Below, piece after piece: positions 14,023 to 26,297 of a DNA stretch of 33,570 nucleotides. Origin of the DNA: Streptomyces regalis (lineage in GTDB: Bacteria; Actinomycetota; Actinomycetes; Streptomycetales; Streptomycetaceae); assembly GCF_001509475.1 (NCBI RefSeq), contig NZ_LLZG01000005.1:1-33570 (forward strand), written 5' to 3'. Within the stretch, counting starts at the first letter, position 1, and each line of letters begins with the position of its first letter. The notes below the pieces were generated by a model. It was not told the DNA's origin and did no database searches. It worked only from the letters and a program-made list of their open reading frames with translations. The position numbers and the translations under genes are program-made.

Positions 14023-14568
14023 CTTCCGACCTTTCCCGGGTGGGTGGTCGGGGACTCTGCGGCACGCAGCTCTCAGCCCGACCACCACGTGTACAGACGT
14101 GTGGTCCTGCTGAGGCCGTGCCGACGTGTCTTGGCTCTCGGTGCCTTGCCAGGGCTGCGCTTGGCGGTTCTCCCTTTTCGAGATCCATGGCGTTCCTCGC
14201 ACGCGTGGTCTCCGATGCCTGACGGCCCGTTGACCCTGCCCGGGAAACGTCGGGTCCCGGGGAGCGTGGATGGATTGGTCTCCAGACTCAACTGTATTCG
14301 GCGCGATATCAGTTGACTGTTAAGACGTCCAAGATCAGGGACGGTGCCTCCCGGGGGCTCATACGGGGATCTACGGCCGGACGCCCCGGGGCTGGAGATA
14401 CCGCGGGAGGCCGGGACGGGGTACGCGCGTGCTCGCTGACTCCACCTGCTGAGCGCTCCACTGAAAGTTCTTACCGATGGTTTCAAGCCTCTTGCTGTAA
14501 ACCTTTCGACGGCGATACGGTCACGCGGGGTCGGACCCAAGAGAGCCGCAATCGCAAGGAGTCCATCT
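14023..14568. other. Long noncoding region before the pullulanase gene
   Basis: 546 bases with no convincing gene. It holds an inverted repeat at 14080-14106 (GACCAC-C-ACGT / ACGTGTGGTC, one bulged base), a second at 14288-14316 (TCAACTG ... CAGTTGA, 15-base spacer) next to AT-rich DNA, and the MalR-like cluster at 14461-14508. The part from 14023 to about 14330 probably belongs to the accessory islet, the rest to the pullulanase promoter. Confidence 0.5.
14461..14508. promoter_or_regulatory. MalR-like cluster before the amylopullulanase gene
   Basis: CTGAAAGTTCTT (14461), TTTCAAG (14481), CTTGCTG (14491) and CTTTCG (14503) are degenerate versions of the boxes before malE and amylase. They lie 60-110 bases upstream of the GTG start. 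Co-regulation with malEFG is likely but the match is imperfect. Confidence 0.5.
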
Positions 14569-19983
<5,415 letters not shown>

Positions 19984-19996
19984 TGCGGCGTTGACT

Positions 19997-20035
19997 CGAG
20001 TGTGGGCGGTCCGACAGCTGGGCCGCCCACACTCG
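19997..20035 (+). terminator. Terminator of the amylopullulanase gene
   Basis: CGAGTGTGGGCGG and CCGCCCACACTCG form a perfect 13-bp stem around a 13-base loop, 14 bases past the stop. GAAGA follows rather than a T run. Confidence 0.8.
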
Positions 20036-20101
20036 TGAAGACATCGCGACGCCGGGCGCTGCGGTTAGGGTGAGCGCTGCTGACCTAGAACAGGAGTACT
20101 G

Positions 20102-20458
20102 ATGCCGCAGATCACCGTCGACTACTCGGAACAGCTGGCAGACGATTTCGACCGGCCCGGTTTCGCGCGGGCGCTGCACGCCGCCGTGGTCGAGATCGCG
20201 GCCGCGAAGCCGCCGGCGTGCAAGACACAGTTCCGCAGGGGCGAGAACACCACGGTCGGCGACGACACGGACGGCCACGCCGTCGTCCATGTCACGCTGG
20301 GGCTGCTGGCCGGTCGCACGGACGAGACGAAAGCCCGGCTCACCGAAGCCGTACTGGAGTTGCTGCGGCAGTACGTGAAGCCCGCAGAGGGGCTCGCCCT
20401 GCACGCTTCCGCCGAGGTACGCGACCTTGACCCGTCCTACCGCAAGTTCGAACGCTAG
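20102..20458 (+). CDS. CHMI-like tautomerase/isomerase family protein
   Basis: 118 aa. It begins MPQITVDYSEQL, giving an N-terminal proline after Met removal, the usual catalytic base of tautomerase-superfamily enzymes. The length and the pattern (RRGENTTVGD, HAVVHVTLGLLAGR, KARLTEAVLELLRQY, ALHASAEVRDLDPSYRKF) fit the 5-carboxymethyl-2-hydroxymuconate isomerase family (HpaF-like). The substrate is unknown; there is no homoprotocatechuate pathway nearby. AGGAG precedes the start. The stop shares a CTAG with the stop of the convergent TetR gene, so no terminator fits between them. Confidence 0.8.
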   Translation: MPQITVDYSEQLADDFDRPGFARALHAAVVEIAAAKPPACKTQFRRGENTTVGDDTDGHAVVHVTLGLLAGRTDETKARLTEAVLELLRQYVKPAEGLALHASAEVRDLDPSYRKFER

Positions 20459-21144
20459 GACGCCAGCGAGATCAGCCGGCCGGCCAGGTCGCTGAACGGG
20501 CCGTCGGCCGGCTCCTCCTTCAGCATGCGGCGCAGCAGCGCGCCCATCTCCTCGTCGTAGGCGGCGCTGACGGCGGCCAGGGCGGCGAAGTCGTGCACCA
20601 GCTGGGCTTCCAGTTCGGCGCGTGGGATGCGCCGCCCGTCCAGCCAGATCAGTGCCGTCGACTCGGCGAGCGAGATCCAGGAGCGGATGACCAGTTCCAG
20701 GCGGGCGGGCGGGTTGTCCACCTTCAGATGCGAAAGGATTTGGACATACGCGGCCTGCCGCACGGAGTCGATGAGCGCGTTCGTCGCCGTCGAGCCGACG
20801 GCCGGGCCGCCGCGCATCAGGGCGGAGAAACCGGGGCCGTGTTCCTCGACGAAGTCGAAGTACCGGCGCATCACCCGCAGCAGCCGCGTTGCCAGCGGCC
20901 CCTCCTGCGGTTCGACGAAGCGGGCCGCCAGTTCTTCCGAGGCACGCTTCAACGCGGCTTCGTACAGGCTGAGTTTGCCGGGGAAGTAGTGGTAGACCAG
21001 CGGACGTGAGATGCCCGCCGCCGACGCTATCTCGTCGATGGAGACATCGTCGGGCGAGCGCTGGCTGAACAGTTCGAGGGCGACGCCGATCAACTGCTGC
21101 CGCCGCTCCTCGACTCCCATCCTTCGGCGTACCCCGGTAGTCAT
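20455..21144 (-). CDS. TetR-family transcriptional regulator
   Basis: 229 aa. The N-terminal helix-turn-helix is clear (DVSIDEIASAAGISRPLVYHYFPGKLSLYEAAL at about residues 33-65). The C-terminal domain is all-helical and probably binds a small hydrophobic ligand. AAGGTG five bases before ATG 21144 supports this start; ATG 21120 is an alternative. It is last in a minus-strand run behind the ferritin-like protein and reductase genes, 56 bases after the latter, and may well control them. It overlaps the tail of the convergent tautomerase gene by four bases. Confidence 0.9.
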   Translation of the reverse strand: MTTGVRRRMGVEERRQQLIGVALELFSQRSPDDVSIDEIASAAGISRPLVYHYFPGKLSLYEAALKRASEELAARFVEPQEGPLATRLLRVMRRYFDFVEEHGPGFSALMRGGPAVGSTATNALIDSVRQAAYVQILSHLKVDNPPARLELVIRSWISLAESTALIWLDGRRIPRAELEAQLVHDFAALAAVSAAYDEEMGALLRRMLKEEPADGPFSDLAGRLISLAS

Positions 21145-21200
21145 GCGAACACCTTACCGATCGAATCCGGCCCTGAACGGACCGGACCGGCCGCCAGTGT

Positions 21201-22226
21201 TCACATATCCAGTACGAGTCGGTCACCCCGCGCCCGCGACACACAGATCAGCATGGAGTCGCCCCGCTCCGCGTCCGTCAGCAGTTCGTCCCGGTGGTCC
21301 ACCTCGCCCTCCAGAACCCGCTGTTGGCAGGTCCCACAGAACCCCTGCTCGCAGGAGTACGCGGTGTCGGGCAGCTCGGCACGTACGGCAGCGAGGACGG
21401 TCGAGTCCTCCGCCACGCTCAACGTCCGCCCGCTGCGCCGGAGTTCGACCTCGAAGGCACCGCCTCCCGAGGCGCGGGGTGTGAACCGCTCCAGATGGAC
21501 CCGAGGGGACCGCTCCTCCACCGCGGCCATCAGCCCCTCCGGGCCGCAGCAGTAGACGGCAGCACCCTCGGGCACGTCCGCGAGGAACGCGTCGAGATCC
21601 GGCTGCCCCTCGGCCACGGCCGCCCGGCCCCCGCCGCCCAGCTTCTCGACCTCCTCCAGGAACGGCATCGAGGCGCGGTCGCGCCCGCAGTACAGCAGCC
21701 GCCACTCGACACCGTCCGGCAGCGCACGCAGCATCGGCAGGACAGGGGTGATCCCGATACCGCCCGCGACGAAGACGTACGACGGGGCCGCCACCAGCGG
21801 AAACCTGTTCCGCGGTCCCCGCATCTCCAGCTCCGTCCCCTCCCGCACCTGCTCGTGCACCTCGCGCGAGCCGCCCCGCCCGTCCTCGACCAGCCGGGTC
21901 GCCACGGTGTACGACGAGGTGTCCTCCGGGTCCCCGCACAGCGAGTACTGCCGCACCAGCCCCGACGGCAGGACGAGATCGAGGTGCGCGCCGGGTTCCC
22001 AGCGCGGCAAGTCGTGCCCCTCCAGGCGGAGTTGTACGACCCCCTCGGCGACCGTCTCCCGTGACGTCACCGTCAGCCGCAGCGCCCGCGACCGGGGCCG
22101 CCCGGAGACCGGCTCCTCCAGCGCGGGCCACGGCCACAGCGGGGAGGCCTGGATGCGGCGGCGCATCGCCCTCCGGGTGAGCAGTGCGGCACCGGCGACG
22201 ACCGCGACGGTCAGCGGCTTCGGCAT
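21201..22226 (-). CDS. Ferredoxin-type flavoprotein reductase (2Fe-2S)
   Basis: 341 aa, oxygenase reductase of the phthalate-dioxygenase-reductase type. Residues 5-16 are hydrophobic and followed by arginines, possibly a membrane anchor. The flavin-binding motif is RQYS at 92-95, the NAD site is GGIGITP at 155-161 with CGPEGLM at 227-233, and the C-terminal plant-type 2Fe-2S cluster uses Cys292, Cys297, Cys300 and Cys328. It passes electrons from NAD(P)H to an oxygenase. Its ATG overlaps the TGA of the upstream ferritin-like gene (TGATG), so the two are translationally coupled and probably work together. A longer frame to 22727 is shadow of that gene. Confidence 0.9.
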   Translation of the reverse strand: MPKPLTVAVVAGAALLTRRAMRRRIQASPLWPWPALEEPVSGRPRSRALRLTVTSRETVAEGVVQLRLEGHDLPRWEPGAHLDLVLPSGLVRQYSLCGDPEDTSSYTVATRLVEDGRGGSREVHEQVREGTELEMRGPRNRFPLVAAPSYVFVAGGIGITPVLPMLRALPDGVEWRLLYCGRDRASMPFLEEVEKLGGGGRAAVAEGQPDLDAFLADVPEGAAVYCCGPEGLMAAVEERSPRVHLERFTPRASGGGAFEVELRRSGRTLSVAEDSTVLAAVRAELPDTAYSCEQGFCGTCQQRVLEGEVDHRDELLTDAERGDSMLICVSRARGDRLVLDM

Positions 22227-23104
22227 CAGGAGGAGCCCTTCTCTGCGGCCATGGCGGCGGGGGAGGAGGCCAGATACGCGACGGCCTGCGCGGTGGAGCC
22301 CTCCTGCGAGGGGTGGTAACTCCGGCTCAGATAGCGGGGGATGGACCGTGCCATGTCCCCGGTCGTCGGCAGCAGGCCTCGCCGTCCGCGGACGTAGAAC
22401 TCCTTGAAGCTCGCCTTCCCGTCGACGAGCGTCGGGTCGTTCTCCATGAAGAACCGTGTCCCGCGCTGCCAGAGGAACACCAGCGTGGCGAAGGCGCTGG
22501 CCCAGGTCCGCGCCCGCCGCCGGTAGTTGCCGTCGACGTGCATGAACAGCTCGAAGGCGACCGACCGGTGCTCGACCTCTTCCGCGCCGTGCCAGCGCAG
22601 CAGGTCCAGCATGGTCGGATCGGCGCCCCGGCGGTCCAACTCCTCGGCGTTCAGCACCCAGTTGCCGAGGAACGCCGTGTAGTGCTCGATCGCCGCGATG
22701 AGGGCGACCCGCTCCATCAGCCACCACTTGCGGGCCTTGCCGGGCGGCAGGGTCCGGTCGCCGAGCAGCTTCTCGAAGAACCAGTCGACCTGCGCGGTGT
22801 ACGGCGTCGGATCGAGCCCCTGCTCCCGCAGGTGCGGCAGCACCTCGTCATGGGCCTGCGAGTGCGTCGCCTCCTGCCCGATGAACCCGATGACGTCCTC
22901 GCGGAGCCGCTCGTCGCGTATGTACGGCAGCACCTGCTTGTAGACGTGCACGAACCACCGCTCGCCGGCAGGCAGGAGCAGATGCAGCACGTTGATGGTG
23001 TGCGTGGTGAACGGATCCCCGGGCACCCAGTGCAACGGGGTGTCTTCCCAGGAGAAGGACACCTTGCGGGCCTTGAGCGGCACCCGGTCCTGCGTGTGAG
23101 ACAT
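22226..23104 (-). CDS. PF10118-type ferritin-like protein, putative di-iron oxygenase
   Basis: 292 aa. It matches the family annotated as predicted metal-dependent hydrolase (PF10118), with FVHVYKQVLPYI, GFIGQEATHSQAH and WHGAEEVEHRSVAFE. The likely metal ligands are those of a di-iron helical bundle: Glu48, Glu78-x-x-His81, Glu140 and Glu176-x-x-His179. This suggests an oxygen-activating enzyme rather than a hydrolase, and the coupled reductase fits that. Family-based annotation says hydrolase; the oxygenase role is my inference. The substrate is unknown. It is first of three minus-strand genes. Confidence 0.85.
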   Translation of the reverse strand: MSHTQDRVPLKARKVSFSWEDTPLHWVPGDPFTTHTINVLHLLLPAGERWFVHVYKQVLPYIRDERLREDVIGFIGQEATHSQAHDEVLPHLREQGLDPTPYTAQVDWFFEKLLGDRTLPPGKARKWWLMERVALIAAIEHYTAFLGNWVLNAEELDRRGADPTMLDLLRWHGAEEVEHRSVAFELFMHVDGNYRRRARTWASAFATLVFLWQRGTRFFMENDPTLVDGKASFKEFYVRGRRGLLPTTGDMARSIPRYLSRSYHPSQEGSTAQAVAYLASSPAAMAAEKGSS

Positions 23105-23114
23105 GGCGTCAATG

Positions 23115-23133
23115 TACTGACGGGTAGGTCCGT
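23115..23133. promoter_or_regulatory. Possible TetR operator
   Basis: TACTGACGGGTAGGTCCGT, with ACGG/CCGT as inverted ends, is 11 bases upstream of the ferritin-like gene. The TetR gene of the same cluster is the natural candidate regulator. The symmetry is weak. Confidence 0.3.
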
Positions 23134-23192
23134 GGTGAACCCCCGTGCACGACCCTATTTACATTCGTGTCAGCAAGGCGCCCGGCCGGGCC

Positions 23193-25118
23193 TCACCGCA
23201 GTCCGCTGATCGACCGCCCGCTCTCCAGCGTGCCCTTCAGCTCGACCTGCGCGCCCTGCTTGGCCCGCGCGGTGAGCAGGCTGCCCTCGGTGCTGCCGTG
23301 GACCCCGCCCGTGGCCCGGATCGACTCCGTGTCCCGGGTGGCCGCCGCCAGCAGATACCAGCTGCCCGTGTTCGCCTTCCACAGCACCCCGGCCAGCACA
23401 TGCGGATCCCGCGCCCCGCACGCCGAGACGTTCTCGCCCTTCGCCGCCACCGCCGCCTGCGTCGCGCCCGGAGTCCGGAACTGGGCCAGCACCCGCTCGC
23501 CGCCGCCCCGCCAGGTCTCGCCGCGCGTGCACACCCAGTCCGCCGAGCCGGTCCCGTCGGGCAGCGCCTGCCGCGCGAACGCCCAGGCGTTGACCGTGCG
23601 CACACCCGCGGAGCGCATCTGGCCCAGCCAGCAGGAGTACGGCGCCCAGGTGCGCAGCGCCGCCGGGCCGGACGCGTCCTTGACGGCCCCCGGGCGGCCG
23701 GTGGTGAGGCGGACCGGGACCAGTTCGGCGAGGTCGGTCAGCAGGCGGGTGCCGGTGCTGTCGGCCAGCTGCAGAACGTTCCACGACGTGCACGTGCCGG
23801 TCTGCTGGACGGCGGGGCTCGCCAGCGGGGAGGTGATGCCGCCGGTCACGGTGAGGTCCATCGCCCCGGTCCGCGGCTTCAGCAGATCCCGCTCGGCCGC
23901 CTTCTTCACCCAGGGCGCCACCAGATAGCGGACATTGCCGTCGGCCCGGCTCAGCACCACCGCGCTCGCCTCCCCCCTGGTCGCGCCGTCGACCCGGGAG
24001 AAGTCCAGGGCGGCGCCGGCCGTGCCCTCCTTCGGTTCGGCGTAGCGGACGATGCGCAGGCCGTCGTAGAGGATCACCACGTGCGCGTTGTCGACGGTCC
24101 CGGCGTACAGCAGTTGCGGCGCCCCGGGCGGGCCGCCCGACGGGGTGCCGGGGGTCGCCGAGACCGCGACCGTCTCGCCGGGGCGGGCCCAGACGGCGAG
24201 GGCGCGGCGCAGCAGGGCCGAGTCGTCGGTGAGGTCGCCGCGCGCGGGCCACACGGAGAAGTCGGTGCGGGCCGAGGACTGCCAGGCCAGCGCGGGAACC
24301 TTCGTCAGCTGGGCCGGGTCGAGGGCGGCCTCGGCCGCCGGGTTCTGCGCGTACGAGGGGGCCGCGGCACTGTCCGGGCCCCAGCCCTCGCCGGGCAGGC
24401 CGAGCAGTGCCCCGCACACCAGGAGGGCGGCCCCGGCAGCGAGCGCGGCCTTCGTGTGCTGCCTGCGCCGCATCAGATCGGTGGGGCGGGCGTGCAGCGA
24501 GCAGGGGTCGAACTCGGGGGAGTCGAGCAGCGCGTACTGGGCGGCCACGGTCGCGGCCTCGTCGAGCGCGGCGTCCACGTCCTCGACGCCGGCCGCCGTC
24601 AGTACGTCGCGTACGGCGCCGTCCTTGAGCTTTTCCAGGCCGCGCAGGACGTAAGCCGCCCGCGCCGGGCCGGACAGCGCCGACAACTGCTGGTCCAGGG
24701 CCAGTTCGTCGGCGCCGCCCGACCGGGGGAAGAGGCGCAGGCCCCACACCTGGGGCAGCAGGGGCGGCAGCTGGGAGCGCTTGGGCCAGGCCAGGCGCCG
24801 CAGCGGCAGGCCCGCCTCCAGCGCCGTACGCAGGACCTGGAGGCGGAGGAAGGCGTACCCCGGGTCGCCGTCGCGGCCGGTCGACTGGGCCGGGATCGCG
24901 GGCGTCGCCGCCGCCCGGCCGCGCGGCAGCGCGCGCTGGGTGAGGGAGTGCGCGGTCACCACACGCCGGTTGCGGCCGAGGCTCGGCGGCAGCACCAGGT
25001 AGGCGAGCCGGACGAGGCGCGGGTAGTGCTCGACGAGCGCGGCCTCGGCCCGCTCGATGTCGACGACCGGGTCGGCCGAGGCGGGGGCGGGGCGCGGGGC
25101 GACATCCTGTGACTGCAC
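23193..25118 (-). CDS. Sigma-factor-like N-terminus fused to a membrane-anchored extracellular domain
   Basis: 641 aa, GTG start at 25118, weak ribosome site. Residues about 25-200 resemble a degenerate ECF sigma factor: ALVEHYPRLVRLAYLVLPPS for region 2 and LSALSGPARAAYVLRGLEKL followed by a helical segment (DVLTAAGVEDVDAALDEA) for region 4. Residues 222-241 are one membrane span. Residues 245-641 are a large domain presumably outside, with paired cysteines (GTCTSW, YSCWLGQ, WVCTRG, SACGAR). A direct fusion of sigma-like and extracytoplasmic parts is unusual. It may be a tethered regulator or one that no longer binds polymerase. It follows the TPR gene by 72 bases in the same direction. I know no function for it. 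Confidence 0.75.
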   Translation of the reverse strand: MQSQDVAPRPAPASADPVVDIERAEAALVEHYPRLVRLAYLVLPPSLGRNRRVVTAHSLTQRALPRGRAAATPAIPAQSTGRDGDPGYAFLRLQVLRTALEAGLPLRRLAWPKRSQLPPLLPQVWGLRLFPRSGGADELALDQQLSALSGPARAAYVLRGLEKLKDGAVRDVLTAAGVEDVDAALDEAATVAAQYALLDSPEFDPCSLHARPTDLMRRRQHTKAALAAGAALLVCGALLGLPGEGWGPDSAAAPSYAQNPAAEAALDPAQLTKVPALAWQSSARTDFSVWPARGDLTDDSALLRRALAVWARPGETVAVSATPGTPSGGPPGAPQLLYAGTVDNAHVVILYDGLRIVRYAEPKEGTAGAALDFSRVDGATRGEASAVVLSRADGNVRYLVAPWVKKAAERDLLKPRTGAMDLTVTGGITSPLASPAVQQTGTCTSWNVLQLADSTGTRLLTDLAELVPVRLTTGRPGAVKDASGPAALRTWAPYSCWLGQMRSAGVRTVNAWAFARQALPDGTGSADWVCTRGETWRGGGERVLAQFRTPGATQAAVAAKGENVSACGARDPHVLAGVLWKANTGSWYLLAAATRDTESIRATGGVHGSTEGSLLTARAKQGAQVELKGTLESGRSISGLR

Positions 25119-25190
25119 GTTCAGCAGAACGAGCGAATGGTCAGTTGGTCACCGTTACCCGGACCACCCCGGGCGCGGTCCCGTGACGGC

Positions 25191-25691
25191 TCAGTCCTCC
25201 GACTCCACCAGTGCCCGGGCGTAGTTCGCCATCGAACGCCGGTAGCGGGGCAGATGCGGCGCGAGAGCACCCAGCACCAGGGACAGCCCCTCACGGTCGC
25301 GCCCGAGGCTCGACAGGCACAGCGCGAGCGTCGCCCGTACCGCGTCGTCCAGCTCGTCGGAGGGCGCGTCAAGCTCGGGTGTCAGCAGCTTGACGCCCTC
25401 CTCGGCCTGCCCGGTGTTCCTCAGCGAGCTGGACAGCTGGATCTTGGCCCGCCGTCCCTTGTAGCCGGTCAGTCCCCGGGCGAGAGCCTCCCGGTACAGC
25501 GGCACCGCCTTGTCCGAGTGCCCCGTCGAGTCCCAGGCGCAGGCCTGCTCGAAGGGCCCCAGGGGGCTGTCGTCGGGCAGTTCGGCGACGAGGGCGTCGA
25601 TGACGGCGCGGAAGTCGGCCGCCTCCTCCTCGGGGTAGGTGTCGAGGGTTGCCCATGCGGCGGCCACGCGGTCTTCCCAGTCCTGGTTCAT
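25191..25691 (-). CDS. Small TPR protein
   Basis: 166 aa, starts MNQDWEDRVAAAWATLDTYP. The sequence has helical repeat signatures (ACAWDSTGHSDKAVPLYREA, KIQLSSSLRNTGQAEEGVKL, LALCLSSLGRDREGLSLV) typical of TPR proteins, so it is probably a protein-binding scaffold in the cytoplasm. ATG 25691 is preceded by GAGAG; a longer frame to 26279 is shadow of the lipoprotein gene. It is divergent from that gene and upstream of the sigma-like gene. No specific partner can be named. Confidence 0.85.
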   Translation of the reverse strand: MNQDWEDRVAAAWATLDTYPEEEAADFRAVIDALVAELPDDSPLGPFEQACAWDSTGHSDKAVPLYREALARGLTGYKGRRAKIQLSSSLRNTGQAEEGVKLLTPELDAPSDELDDAVRATLALCLSSLGRDREGLSLVLGALAPHLPRYRRSMANYARALVESED

Positions 25692-25702
25692 GGCGTCACT
25701 CT

Positions 25703-25714
25703 CGCACGCGTGCG
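25703..25714. promoter_or_regulatory. 12-bp palindrome between divergent genes
   Basis: CGCACGCGTGCG is a perfect palindrome, 11 bases from the TPR start and 77 from the lipoprotein start. It could be an operator for one or both. GC-rich palindromes also arise by chance here. Confidence 0.3.
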
Positions 25715-25790
25715 CGAACCGGCAACGGTATTTTGAGCGCTCCGCACGCGGGAGCCGTATCCACGGGGAGGCCCCTGCAGGGAGGAAGAG

Positions 25791-26216
25791 ATGAAGGTGA
25801 CCCGACCGATGCTCGCGGCAGCTGGTGTCGCGGCGGTGTTCGCGCTGGCAGGCTGCGGATCCGGCGACCAGGAGGCCGCCGTGCCCAAGACCGCCACCGG
25901 CAGCCTGGAGCACCTGGCCGCCGAGGTGAAGTGCAAGCCGAACATGCAGACGGACGCCGACGAAATCCGGCAGGCCCTCTGCAAGACCGGCAAGGAGAAG
26001 TACGTCCTCGCCACCTTCGCCACCGACCGCGGTCAGCGCGAGTGGATCAACACGGCCAAGGACTACGGCGGTTACTACCTCGTCGGCCGCAAGTGGGTCG
26101 CCGTCGGCCACGAGGACGTCGTGGCGGGGCTGCGCGACACGCTCGGCGGCAACCTGGAGGTGGGCACCGACCACTCCGGTCACTCGGACGGTCACTCCGC
26201 CGACCACGACGGCTGA
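25791..26216 (+). CDS. Small secreted lipoprotein with His-rich tail
   Basis: 141 aa. Lipobox LAGC with Cys22. The mature part has two cysteines (VKCKPN, ALCKTG) and a conserved-looking stretch (YVLATFATDRGQREWINTAK, GRKWVAVG). The C-terminus is DHSGHSDGHSADHDG, histidine- and aspartate-rich, which could bind a metal ion. AGGAAGAG precedes the ATG. A terminator follows. I do not recognise a characterised family. Confidence 0.85.
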   Translation: MKVTRPMLAAAGVAAVFALAGCGSGDQEAAVPKTATGSLEHLAAEVKCKPNMQTDADEIRQALCKTGKEKYVLATFATDRGQREWINTAKDYGGYYLVGRKWVAVGHEDVVAGLRDTLGGNLEVGTDHSGHSDGHSADHDG

Positions 26217-26240
26217 CCACACACGGAACCCGGAGACGAG

Positions 26241-26274
26241 AGAGCCGGCGGTGGGAGATCCCACCGCCGGCTCT
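26241..26274. terminator. Strong bidirectional terminator
   Basis: A 16-bp perfect inverted repeat (26241-26256 with 26259-26274), functionally a 15-bp stem with an AGAT loop, then TTTC. It lies between the lipoprotein stop and the DUF1996 stop and can serve both. Confidence 0.9.
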
Positions 26275-26297
26275 TTCATGGCCTACCGCCTAGTGCG

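Noticed and set aside
14023..14202. Upstream extension of the 65-aa membrane protein
   Set aside because: The extension lacks a good start site and natural composition; GTG 14022 has GAAAGG at the right distance.
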